From contig CM066321.1 in assembly GCA_033807775.1 (NCBI GenBank), positions 255,676,422 through 255,740,421 of the forward strand: DNA of 64,000 nt. The letters run 5' to 3'. The translations under genes were made by a program, and so were the position numbers. Positions 1 to 9,369 of the stretch are shown in pieces (positions within the stretch are counted from its first letter, which is position 1; each line of letters opens with the position of its first letter). This DNA is from Saussurea involucrata (Eukaryota; Streptophyta; Magnoliopsida; Asterales; Asteraceae). The notes under the pieces are model-generated. The model searched no databases. It saw nothing but the letters and a program-made list of their open reading frames with translations, and had not been told where the DNA came from.

Positions 1-216
1 TCTTCATTCGTTAATTTTTCCAGAATCCTTCTAAAGGAAAATGGAAAACAAGACTTTTTCTGGGTTTGCATTTCTTTTTCAAAACAAGAAAACCCTAATC
101 TTCATTAAGACATTTCTGTCTGAATGAAATGGACAAAATTCGAAAACATCTTATTGGAAAATCTTTCCACATTAAGACTATAATTTTTTATGATTCATGG
201 TTGATATGATAAACAG
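1..216 (+). other. Probable 3' part of the 5'-UTR intron of A's extra gene
   Basis: This T-rich stretch parallels 48160-48394 of element B, where the matching piece is the end of a probable 401-bp leader intron. It ends in ATAAACAG two bases before the ATG context, and B ends in AATACAG four bases before the same ATG. Conservation of the acceptor just upstream of the start in two copies is the main support. The donor lies outside the window. Confidence 0.5.
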
Positions 217-218
217 AA

Positions 219-1049
219 ATGGCATCTTCTACTGCTGCTCCTACCGCTGAGAAATCTTCTGCAACGGAGAAACTGAATCTACCAAAGGCTCCTCAGGTAA
301 AGTTCACGCTTGAGAAAGTAGACTTCTCAAAATCCAACAATCTCTATGCGCTTTTCGATTTTCCTCCGAAGAAGCAAGTCAAACATCTGGATGATGCTGT
401 GAATTTTCTCCAAACATGCTGCCTATTCAAAGCCTTAACCTTCGTACCCCCTGCCCATAAATTTCTTCTATCTCAGTTCTGGTATATTGCTAGACACACT
501 CAGGTTCCTTCATCAAAGGACCCTAAGAAACTCCTTGATGTCATTCTCTATGACACCAAATTTGGCACAACCAAAATCAACCCTGCCATTATAAGGAAAG
601 CACTCAGCCTACCCACTGCCACCAAAGAAAAACCCTTTGTCTCTATGCCAAACCACAAAAATCATGCTGATAGGGAAGCAATCACTGCATTCTTTGATGC
701 AATGGGTTACGCATGGGACATAGGGAGGGACAAGGAGATTGAGAAGAAACTGACCCTCATCAAGAAGTCCAAAATGCCAAGCGAGATGAACTTCATCTTC
801 GCACACCTAATAAGCTGCATGACAGTGAAGAGTGGCTCATCTGATCAAGCTGCTCAACCTCAGCAAGCAATGGGCTATGCATTGCTGAAAGGTCTACATG
901 TTGACTGGGCCTCGATCATTTATGACGATCTTGCGTTTAGAGTAGATATGGCCGGTAGATCTTCATGGGTTCCTTATCCCAGATTCATCAGCGCCATCTT
1001 TCAACACGGACTTGGGGACAAATACCCAAAAGAGGGTGATCTGAGACTC
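219..1049 (+). pseudogene. Extra (env-position) ORF of A, N-terminal domain
   Basis: This reads as 277 codons from ATG 219 up to the insertion of E, and the frame resumes exactly at 19755. The N-terminal domain runs roughly residues 35-275. It has a conserved HLDDAV start, a Leu/Phe/Trp-rich core (LLSQFWY), and a KMPSEMNFIFAHLISCM block followed by YPRFISAIF. The copy in element B is clearly homologous along its full length. The layout resembles an uncharacterised ORF common in Asteraceae copia-like elements (from memory). No signal peptide or membrane helix is seen, so 'envelope' describes its position only. The gene is broken by E, by further stops downstream, and is not expected to be functional. 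Confidence 0.75.
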
Positions 1050-1965
1050 CGTAACGTCCCAAAAATTACTAGGAATTTTTTTTTAAAATAATGCATCTCA
1101 TTATAATCAAACCATAAGTTAACAAATCCCATTACAATAAAAATAAACGTCGTTAATTTAAACCGTCAAATAAAATTTAAGCAGCGGAAAAGTTATATAA
1201 TTAAATCCCCATTTAAAAAGTTAAACTTAAACAGCCTTCGCCTTACGCCCGTGTGTACCGTCATGCCCGACTGCTACTCGCACCTGAAATCATAAGATAT
1301 TGGGAAAGGGTAAGCACAAAACTTAGTGAACTCTACCACCTACGCAGGTAGCAATCATACATATATCGCCCCTACTCGCTAGTAGGCAAACAACACCGCA
1401 ATCACAAGTATAGAAACAAATCAAGGTTTAAACATGTAATCACATACCTCGGTCCCACTGAGCCCTCGGTCTCCCCGAGTTCACACAACACTTTTACACA
1501 ATTCCTCGGTCTCCCCGAGCCCTCGGTCTCCCCGAGTTCACACAATTCCTCGGTCTCCCCGAGCCCTCGGTCTCCCCGAGCCCTCGGTCTCCCCGAGTTC
1601 ACACAATTCCTCGGTCTCCCCGAGGTGTACACCAAACACACGCCAATCACATATTATATAATTTACCACTAGCTATCACATCACAACTAGTTCACGTAAG
1701 CATACAATAACACGCAAGAGCAAACGCAACATATATGTAACTCCTAGTCTACGCAGTGAGAGAACTCACCTTAATGCAACACAAGTATCCGCAACCGCAA
1801 CACAAGCCGGCCAACTTCACTCACCTTCTCCCACCTAATTACGTGTTAACAAATGTCAAAGTGACGCCCCAACCCAAAACCACGACTACTAAGTTATAAA
1901 ATACATAATCCAGCTTTTACTCTAAAAACACAGGTCTGTTCGGGACCTGTTTAACCCCTTATAAA
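1050..1965 (-). repeat. E 3' LTR, left piece (split by D)
   Basis: This is colinear with 17679-18583 of the other LTR, with a few per cent of scattered substitutions and small indels. It starts one base off the canonical TG. It ends in ATAAA, the first copy of the duplication made by D, and the LTR continues at 12642. Confidence 0.88.
1446..1626 (-). repeat. Palindromic minisatellite in E LTR
   Basis: I count seven exact copies of CTCGGTCTCCCCGAG plus one variant, separated by CC or by a TTCACACAATTC spacer. Each unit has inverted arms CTCGG/CCGAG and could form a small hairpin. The other LTR copy (18080-18241) has six exact units plus the variant, so copy number has changed since insertion. 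Confidence 0.85.
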
Positions 1966-2274
1966 TGTTGGAATAAAACTTGCTATGATGAACAAAAATC
2001 ACAGGTAATATGTAAATATGCTTGCCATTGATTGATACTTGCAACTTTTGTTCATACAAATCACAAATACATTGACCCTATTTATACACATTGAAAAGGT
2101 GCCATCGAACCATCGCAATGGTTCGGTAAAGGTTGTGTTGTTTCATGAAGCATCACACCTCTTCATGAATGGTCACACCCTTTCACTAAAATAACTACTT
2201 ATAAATATATATATATATATATATACTTTCTGACTTACTAATTTTAACCCAAAAGTTTAGGTTAACTATCAACA
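1966..2274 (-). repeat. D 3' LTR
   Basis: It begins TGTTGGAATAAAAC and ends CTATCAACA, and is immediately followed by CTCCCCCTTAAA, the complement of the polypurine tract. It holds the hairpin arms CGAACCAT/ATGGTTCG and a (TA)n run that differs in length from the right copy. Confidence 0.9.
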
Positions 2275-2334
2275 CTCCCCCTTAAACTAAACTTTGGTTT
2301 AAGGTAGGTCTTCAACTTGCTTTTATCTTGCTCT

Positions 2335-2891
2335 TTACAGCAGCGTTGGTCCTTCGTCATCATTAATGAAATAAGACTCTTCTTGGTTGTCTTTATTGTC
2401 TTTCCACTTCGTACATTCCCTCGCAAAATGGCCGAAGTCACCACATTCATAACATCTGAAGGTGCTCTTGTCTTTAGTTCCTTGACTCGTACTTCTTCCA
2501 CGTGCATTTGGACTATTCTTCCATTTCAGGCTTTCCTTGGCTTCGTTGTTGAAATTTTTACCTCGCCCTTTACCACGACTTTGGTTGTTTGAACTTGCCA
2601 TAAGAAGTTTGTCTTGATCATTTGCCTCTGGCGTGTCTTGACTTTTGATTCGTTCTTCAAAGGATGTTAATCTTCCAACGGCTTCTTCAAACGACATTTT
2701 GTCTAAATCTTGATATTGTTCAATAGTTGCCACGATCGGTAAAAACTTCTTTGGAACCGAATTGAGTAGTTTCCTCACAATTATCTTGCTTTCGAGCGTA
2801 GTTCCAAGATTACTAAAATTTGCCCTTATATTGCTCAATTTGCTTGCAAAACCACTTACAGTTTCACTTTCTTTCATCTTTAATGACTCTA
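2335..2891 (-). pseudogene. D gag, C-terminal part with CCHC zinc knuckle
   Basis: Read on the minus strand this continues the frame of 11174-10809 after removal of C and one CTCTA copy. It carries the copia gag region around VSGFASKLSNI, a Gly/Arg/Lys-rich linker, one CCHC knuckle (CYECGDFGHFAREC), an acidic tail and a stop about 60 bp before the polypurine tract. Together the two parts give a gag of about 300 residues, short for copia but enough for capsid plus nucleocapsid. Apart from the insertion of C, I see no stop or frameshift, so D carried an open gag until C landed in it. Confidence 0.85.
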
Positions 2892-4329
2892 TGTTGGGTC
2901 ATCAAGATTTGAAGATGACCTCATGATCTCCTTTTATACTTTGAAAAACATTTTATACTTAGAGAAATTTTGGATGCATGGTTCTTTGCAATGGCTTGTA
3001 CAAATCAGCAACAGTTCGGTGAAGTCGAAGATCAACCGAAACCAAGCTTGAAGATTCTCTACTTGTGGAAAATAGAAGATTCTTCTCAACAAACATACAA
3101 GTCATTGTTCACCGAAATTGTTCTCACAATTTCGGTGGACATATCTCCACCGAAACTTCTCTTCATTTCGGCCAAGAAGTTCCCACCAATGAAAGTCCAA
3201 TTTTGGTGGGAACTCTTCTAAAAGCCTCTTAGGTGTTGTCTTGGAACATGTGTCACATATAAGTCTCAAAGATGTTGTCTTGGAAGATGTGTCACATAAA
3301 AGTCTCAAAGATGTGTCACATATCCCAAAGCCATCATCGGTGGGATCTCAAAGAAGTTTCAAAGATGCTTTCTCCAAAGATGTGTCACATATCCCAAGTT
3401 TCCATCGGTGGTGCTTTTCTTGAAAGAAAATCTGAGAAGCAAAAGAAGACAAAAATGAGAGACATAATAAGACAAAATGAGAAGCAAATTCATTTTGTCT
3501 TGGAAGAAATCTTACAACCTTTCTTCGGTGGTGCATTTGTTGAAAGAGATTTTGAGAAGCAAAAGAAGACAAAAATGAGAGACATAATAAGACAAAATGA
3601 GAAAGAAATTTGTTTTGTGACAAAACAAATTTGTCAAGATTTCTACCGAAGATATTTGTTTAAATTCGGTGGACTTGTTTGTCAAATGCTTTCTTTGAAG
3701 AAATATTTCAAGTCTCAAGAAACTTTGTCTTGGAAGACACATCAAGAAAGATCAGCTATTATGGGAAAATATCTATTGCCAGATAAAAGTGACCATCTGT
3801 CATTTTATCTATATTCAGCTAAAGTCTTCCTCAGCATGGTTTCCATACCTTATTTCAAGGAAAAGGTGATAGTGACAGATCAACTTTTCAGAAGTCAACA
3901 AATATGGTGATGACAAGTGTCCCAAGCATTTAATGCTTGGTACACCCATTATCACTATATAAAGAAGAAGAAGACTTCTTGCAAAGGAGACTTTTGGGTG
4001 ATCTCTCTAAGTGCAGACGTTATACCTGGAATCCCTTGAATCTCTTGAAGACATCTATGTGTTCAAGATATTCTGTTCATCTCTCTCTTTAAACTTTACA
4101 GCTTTCTATCTTTGTGTTTTAGAAGTTATTTAGTTTTCAGTATTACTTTGTGAAGATTGTTAGAATAGATTTTATCTGTTCTTTTCCGCAACAGTCTTAA
4201 GTTTCTATGTGTAATTCTTGTTGAAAGATTTTCAATATAAAGAATTAAAATTGTGAAAATTTTGAGTATTGTATTCAACCCCCCCCCCCCCCCTTCTACA
4301 ATACTTGTTATAGCCATCTGGGACTAACA
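2892..4329 (+). repeat. C 5' LTR
   Basis: The U3 part (about 3010-3670) contains around a dozen TTCGGTGGA/TCCACCGAA-like words in both orientations. A 103-bp segment with GAAGCAAAAGAAGACAAAAA occurs twice (around 3435 and 3556). The end shows TTTCCGCAACA, then ATTCAA, a long C run and CTTCTACAA, a signature shared with A and B. An open frame of 212 codons (3272-3910) is present in both LTRs, but I treat it as chance. Confidence 0.92.
3922..3963 (+). promoter_or_regulatory. C LTR core promoter: palindrome plus TATA box
   Basis: The perfect palindrome CCAAGCATTTAATGCTTGG (one central base) sits about 15 bp upstream of TATATAAAG. The same arrangement recurs in the 3' LTR near 10400-10441. Position and sequence fit the RNA polymerase II promoter in U3; the transcription start would be about 30 bp further on. 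Confidence 0.65.
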
Positions 4330-4331
4330 AG

Positions 4332-4343
4332 TGGTATCAGAGC
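4332..4343 (+). other. C primer binding site (tRNA-iMet)
   Basis: TGGTATCAGAGC begins three bases after the 5' LTR end and is complementary to the 3' end of plant initiator methionine tRNA, the usual primer of copia elements. Confidence 0.9.
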
Positions 4344-4374
4344 AGAAAGTTTAATTCCATAAACTTGATCTGCG

Positions 4375-5745
4375 ATGGCTGCCTCCTCTTCCTCTACTGT
4401 TGAAAACTCTTTTCAAAATAACTTTTCTGAAAATGGGTCCATTTCAAAACCTCCTAAGTTTAATGCTAACAACTTCTCCTTGTGGAAAAGCCGCATGATG
4501 CTATTCATGGAAGGAGTGGATACTAGATATCCAACCATTCTCAAAGAGGGACCCATTATCCCCAGAGTTTGGGCTCGCTATGAAACGCAGAGGCCTGGTA
4601 AAGAAACCATGGAAAAAGATAATTCTGATGATTCGTCTGATGAAGAAAAATCTGCTGCTACTGGTCGTTACATTCTTAAAAATCCTAAGAAATATACTGA
4701 TGAGGAAAAACGACTTGTGTCTCTTGATTCTAAAGTTAGAACTATCATTGCTCTCTCTCTTCCTGATGAAGTGTACCACTCTCTGGTAAATCTCTCTACT
4801 GCCAAAGAGATGTGGTCCACTCTATGTGTTTTGTATGAAGGTACAAATGAAGTTAAAAAGAGCAGAAAGATTGCTCTTGTTAGAAATTATGAACTCTTTG
4901 CTTTTGAAAAAGGAGAATCTCTTCCTAGCTACTACAATCGCTTCAACTCTCTTTTAAATGATCTTAAGTTGTTGGGCAGAGTCTATGATAATGAGGAAGT
5001 CTTGTGCAAGTTCATGGATTGTCTTCCAGATTTTTGGGAAAATATATGTACTTGCATCAAAACTACCAAGGACCTTGAGTTCATGCCCTTGACTGTTCTT
5101 TATGGAACTCTTTTCAACTATGAGCAGACGAAACTGCATAAGTTTATAAAGAACTCTTCTCTAGCTCTCCTAAGTGACTCTTCCAAAAAGACTAAGTGTT
5201 TTCCAAAAATCACCTACCCATCTGACTCTGACCATAATAGTCAAGAAGATCCCAATGATCATTCAGAAGCATATCTTAGTGATGCTAAGGATGAATGTGA
5301 GGAAACTTCAGCTGATAAATTATCTGATGAAATGGCCATGTTGGATGGGTACTCTAAATCCAAATCTCATCTCCGTTCTGTAAAATCTAAGTTTGGTAGA
5401 AAATCCTCCTCTTCTCTCTCCAAACACTCTTGTTTGGACAAATCTAATGAGGAATGTTTTAACTGTGGTAAGAAGGGTCATTTTGCTTCTAAGTGTAAAT
5501 GTAAACATTTTGAAAGACCCAAAACTGCTTCCTCAGGCCGACTTTCCTCAAAATCGGAAAGATCCAAATTTGATTCCCAAAAGTTCAGCCAACATCTCTC
5601 TTCTGCAAATTCTGACCGGGCTGAAAGATACAAGGAAAAATACAAGAGAGAAAAGGAAAGAAATGAAAGACTTGTCAGAAGAGAAAAGGGTCTGCCTGTT
5701 AAAACTCATGATTTGGCAGATGAACCCACATCTGAAAGCGAATGA
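4375..5745 (+). CDS. gag: C gag, truncated (456 residues)
   Basis: The protein would form the particle shell and bind element RNA. It starts 32 bp after the primer site. Residues 20-45 give the copia gag start (SISKPPKFNANNFSLWKSRMMLFMEG cut to its core NNFSLWKSRM), then the UBN2-like capsid region (about 110-260, with DEVYHSLVNLSTAKEMW), an acidic Ser-rich stretch, one CCHC knuckle near residue 361 (CFNCGKKGHFASKC) and a basic tail. Sirevirus gags usually run longer and B's has 805 residues with a second knuckle; here a stop at 5743 cuts the protein, and the second knuckle lies downstream as debris. The capsid part is intact. Confidence 0.85.
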   Translation: MAASSSSTVENSFQNNFSENGSISKPPKFNANNFSLWKSRMMLFMEGVDTRYPTILKEGPIIPRVWARYETQRPGKETMEKDNSDDSSDEEKSAATGRYILKNPKKYTDEEKRLVSLDSKVRTIIALSLPDEVYHSLVNLSTAKEMWSTLCVLYEGTNEVKKSRKIALVRNYELFAFEKGESLPSYYNRFNSLLNDLKLLGRVYDNEEVLCKFMDCLPDFWENICTCIKTTKDLEFMPLTVLYGTLFNYEQTKLHKFIKNSSLALLSDSSKKTKCFPKITYPSDSDHNSQEDPNDHSEAYLSDAKDECEETSADKLSDEMAMLDGYSKSKSHLRSVKSKFGRKSSSSLSKHSCLDKSNEECFNCGKKGHFASKCKCKHFERPKTASSGRLSSKSERSKFDSQKFSQHLSSANSDRAERYKEKYKREKERNERLVRREKGLPVKTHDLADEPTSESE

Positions 5746-6306
5746 CTCCTCAACTGCTCTTGTATCGGCTAAGTGCTTCTTCTACTCTTCACAGGTACAT
5801 ACTATGTGTTTTATCTATCTTTTATGAATTCTCTTATTTCAAACTCTTTTGCTATGTGTCCATAATTTCTGCCATCACATCTGAAAACATAAATTTTGGA
5901 AATTTTATTTGGCTAGTCTCTGGGTGTTGTTTCTTTCTTAAAAAGAAATCCTCCAAAATTTTTCCAAAAATAACTTTATGACTTCTCATACCGATTTTCT
6001 TCTTCAATCTGTGAGTTTCAAAATGTCCAATTCAAAAGAAAGGATTTATGTACTCCCAATTTTTGAAATAGGAATTCTATGTGATGCACCCCCATTCTTT
6101 GTTATCTCTTCAAAATCTTTGAGCAAAAGTTAGGAAAATGTCAAGTTTCTAAAAGGAACTCTCTTTATAGAAAATGCTATATCTGTGGTGATATTTCTCA
6201 TTTTTCCAAAGACTGTGAAATAAAGAATTATTCTGAGTGATATAAATTCTTTTCATTCTTTTTCTAACCCAAAAGGACCCACCTCCAAATGGGTACCTAG
6301 GAAATA
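5746..6306 (+). pseudogene. Decayed C-terminal gag of C
   Basis: The second CCHC knuckle is recognisable at 6175-6216 (CYICGDISHFSKDC). It is followed near 6268-6306 by the conserved gag ending, a KWVPRK stop. Between 5746 and 6170 the frame is lost by indels. Comparison with element B, whose knuckles lie about 390 residues apart, shows that C has lost part of this stretch. Confidence 0.7.
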
Positions 6307-7315
6307 AATTCTTTGTGATTGCAGATTTTAAGCTGGACAGATGGATCTATGTGGACAAGTGAGAAAGTTGACAAAACCTTAGAATTCTTTACTCTCATGA
6401 CATCATAAGCATGATGATGTCATTCTCACAACATTACCACCGAAGCTGCTACTTTCTACCGACATCTCTCATCTACCATCAATCTTCATATCTCTTACAC
6501 CCCATTTTTCATCATACTTCTTACCATTCATTTCATCCACCAAACTATTTTTCTCATCTCATCTTCAAAGTTGTCCTACTCAATGCTCTACCCACCGAAA
6601 CCCACTTCGGTGAGTTTACATCTGTGAACCCTTCCACTCACTCCAAAACCTTAAAAAAAAATTTAATATATATATATTTTTTAAAAACCATCGGTGGAAG
6701 TTTGTTTTTTTAAAAAAAAAAATTATTATATATATTGTTTTTAATGCCGTCGGTGGTACAGAAAATCAAAAAAAAAATTATTATTAATATACATATATAT
6801 ATATATTTTAATGTCATCGGTGGTACAGAAAATCAAACAAAAAAAAACAAAATTTATTATTAATATATATATATATATATATTTTAAAGCCATCGGTGGG
6901 ATTTTTTTTGATTCAAAAAAAAATTATATATATATATATAATAATAATAATATATTATAAACCCCTTTTTCCTCCTTCATCCACCGATCCCCACTCCTTC
7001 CCCTTTTCTTCTTTTATTTGAAACCACAACACCCCCTTTATATATAAAACCCTCATCCCTTTTTATTTTTCCTCCTTCCACCGATTCCATATTACCTCTT
7101 CTCTTTCCCACCGATTTGCATATAATAATAATAAACTCTCTCTCTCCTTTCCACTGAACCTCTGATCCCACACCATCATCACCTCTATCACAAAATATTC
7201 CACCACCTTTAATCCTGCAACCAAATGGACCAAAGATCACCCCATAGATCAAATCATCGGTGATCAACAAGCAGGTGTCCAAACATGTAGAGTAGTTGGA
7301 AATATTTGTCTCTAT
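6307..7315 (+). repeat. Noncoding C interior with CGGTGG words and AT-rich tandem repeats
   Basis: No pol is recognisable here. At about 6675-6960 four imperfect units of roughly 80 bp each carry CGTCGGTGG or CATCGGTGG, then GTACAGAAAATCAAA in the middle units, then A-runs and (AT)n. Further CGGTGG/CCACCGA words are scattered up to 7250. Pyrimidine-rich DNA fills the remainder. Confidence 0.6.
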
Positions 7316-7760
7316 GTGAATTTTCTCTCTCTTTTTGAACCCAAGAAGATTGATGAAGCTCTTGCAGATCCCGGTTGGATCACTGTCATGCAAGAAGAGC
7401 TTTCTCAATTTGAGAGAAACAAAGTTTGGAGATTGGTTCCCAGACTCCAAAAGAATCTTTATGGCTCATGCTGCCTACCGAAATTTCAGAGTCTTTCAAA
7501 TGGATGTCAAAAGTGCCTTCCTCAATGGGAAACTTGAAGAGGAAGTCTATGTGAAACAACCTACTGGTTTTGAAGACCCAGCTCATCCAAACTATGTGTT
7601 TACTATTTTTCTTTGCATGGGATATGGTTCTTAGTTGGAAGACATCTTTTTTTCGTGTTTTTCAACACAATACCCACCGATATTCTTGTTCACCAAATCT
7701 CTAGATGAAACCAGGTTTAATTTCCTCATAAATGAACTTGGCATGTGTAATCTTCAATAA
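7316..7760 (+). pseudogene. Remnants of C reverse transcriptase and RNase H
   Basis: Three scraps remain. The first, 7340-7440, is the copia RT entry (EALADPGWITVMQEELSQF and the W-LVPR motif). The second, 7460-7600 in another frame, has AAYRNFRVFQMDVKSAFLNG, which includes the first catalytic Asp of RT, followed by EEEVYVKQPTGF. The third, 7693-7758, is the end of RNase H (LDETRFNFLINELGM). Everything between them, including the YVDD box, and all of protease and integrase is absent. Pol cannot be functional. Confidence 0.8.
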
Positions 7761-9356
7761 CTATGTGTCCTAAGATTCCACCGAATTCTCATTGGTGGAC
7801 ACTATTCTTCTCTCACAAATCTCCTTTCCTATCTAGAAACATAGGAAAGAACCCCTCCATATGATGTCATCCCATGCATGGTAGACACCTTTTTTCTTTT
7901 AATGATGTCATCACCATGATCTCTTCTCACCAAAGTTGTAGACCTCTACCATTTCCTCTACCGATTCTCTCCCCACCAATTTTATCTAGCTTCTCATATA
8001 CTCTTCCTCTCACCTAACCCAACTTCCTATGTGTCATCTCCTCATCCCATCCCCTTTTCCATCCCTTTCACTCTTGGTTTGCAACCCATCTCTCCTTTCA
8101 TAAAATCCACCCACTACAAACTCTTCTACAGATGTCACCCCAAATCCTCAAACTCAATCTTTTTGGGTCATCAAAATTGGAAGATGAAATTCCAATCTTT
8201 TCTTCACTTTGAAGATTTTCTCCATAATGCCTTAGAAGACTTTCTCCACACTCTGCTGAAGATGTCTTAGAAGTTTTCCGTCAACCTCTTCAAGAAATTA
8301 CACCGAATTTTTGTCTAACTCTTGCAAATTTTCGGTGGGAATGATTTTTTTTCAAAAAAAAAAAAAAAAAAAAATCCTACCGATTTTCCACCGAAAATAG
8401 GCAATTTTCGGTGGATACTCCTTCATTTTCGGTGGAAAAGCAAAAAAAAAAAAAAAAAAAAAAAAACCTACCGATTTTCCACCGAAAATCCTACCGAAAA
8501 TAGCCAATTTTCGGTGGAAAATCAAAAAAAAAAAAAATCTCTCCAGATTTTCCTACCGAAAATTGCCAATTTTCGGCCGATTTTTTCATTTACTCTTGGT
8601 GTTTTTCCTGCGTCGGTCGCTGAGGGAGAGAATTCATCTGAGGGGGAGCAACATCAACCCTCAGTACTCATATCCAGCGACCAACTTGAAAAAATGAGGA
8701 AATCGACGGACCGGTCAAGGGGGAGCACATCAGTCCGGGCGGATCTAACTGAGGGGGAGTAACACAAAGACCGACTGATCTAACTGAGGGGGAGCAAATA
8801 AAAGACAAGTTGATGATGCTAAACAGGAAAAGATGCCAAGATGCAACAGATGGGCAGATGCATCCTGAGGCTGATTCACTCAAACTCAACCCTCCTCAAA
8901 GTTTGTCACTATAATGGGTTGTCTCCTATCAAAACCCACAGATTCTCTTGGCTGAAATCTTTTGGAGTAAGTGAATGACTTGAAGATTTGAAACATCTGA
9001 AGAAAAGCAAAAGTGCCTGAAAGATAAAATTCTTCAACACATCAACAGGCTGCTGATCAAAATGAAGAATCCTCAAGCCAGACACAAGTTTCAACTCGCC
9101 CCTCCAAAGATGCAAGTAATATTCATTCTGTTCATATTGTTTATACTGTTTATACTTCTTTCCTTTTCCTTTCAATTATTTGTACAGCTATACCTTTTTA
9201 TTTTTTTCTTATATGTAAATATCATATATACATACACACAAAAAAAAATAAAAAAAAAATGGACTGTGTGAAAAAGAACCCAAAAGAGTAAAGAAGGGTC
9301 AACATGCATTATTCACTGTCTTACTCATGTTTTTCTAAGTATGGATGTCATCATCA
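7761..9356 (+). other. Noncoding 3' region of C
   Basis: No recognisable protein. It holds C-rich pyrimidine stretches (7800-8230). A cluster at 8325-8580 has ATTTTCGGTGG/CCACCGAAAAT words separated by long A-runs, which together could fold into several hairpins. AGGGGGAG tracts follow at 8640-8800. The stretch near 9100-9240 is AT-rich. Its position corresponds to the extra ORF of A and B, but I see no protein similarity. Confidence 0.55.
8637..8797 (+). promoter_or_regulatory. Multiple polypurine tracts of C
   Basis: CTGAGGGGGAGCA, AAGGGGGAGCA, CTGAGGGGGAGTA and CTGAGGGGGAGCA occur within about 160 bp, well upstream of the terminal tract at 9357. Repeated PPT-like tracts before the 3' LTR are a known property of Sireviruses. 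They could give additional plus-strand priming. Confidence 0.65.
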
Positions 9357-9369
9357 AATAGGGGGAGAT
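9357..9369 (+). other. C polypurine tract
   Basis: AATAGGGGGAGAT directly abuts the 3' LTR start TGTTGGG, as expected for the plus-strand primer. Confidence 0.9.

Noticed and set aside
3272..3910. 212-codon open frame in C LTR, also present at 9750-10388
   Set aside because: Both copies are the same LTR, so conservation is expected. Composition follows the repeats, there is no known domain, and the frame runs through U3.
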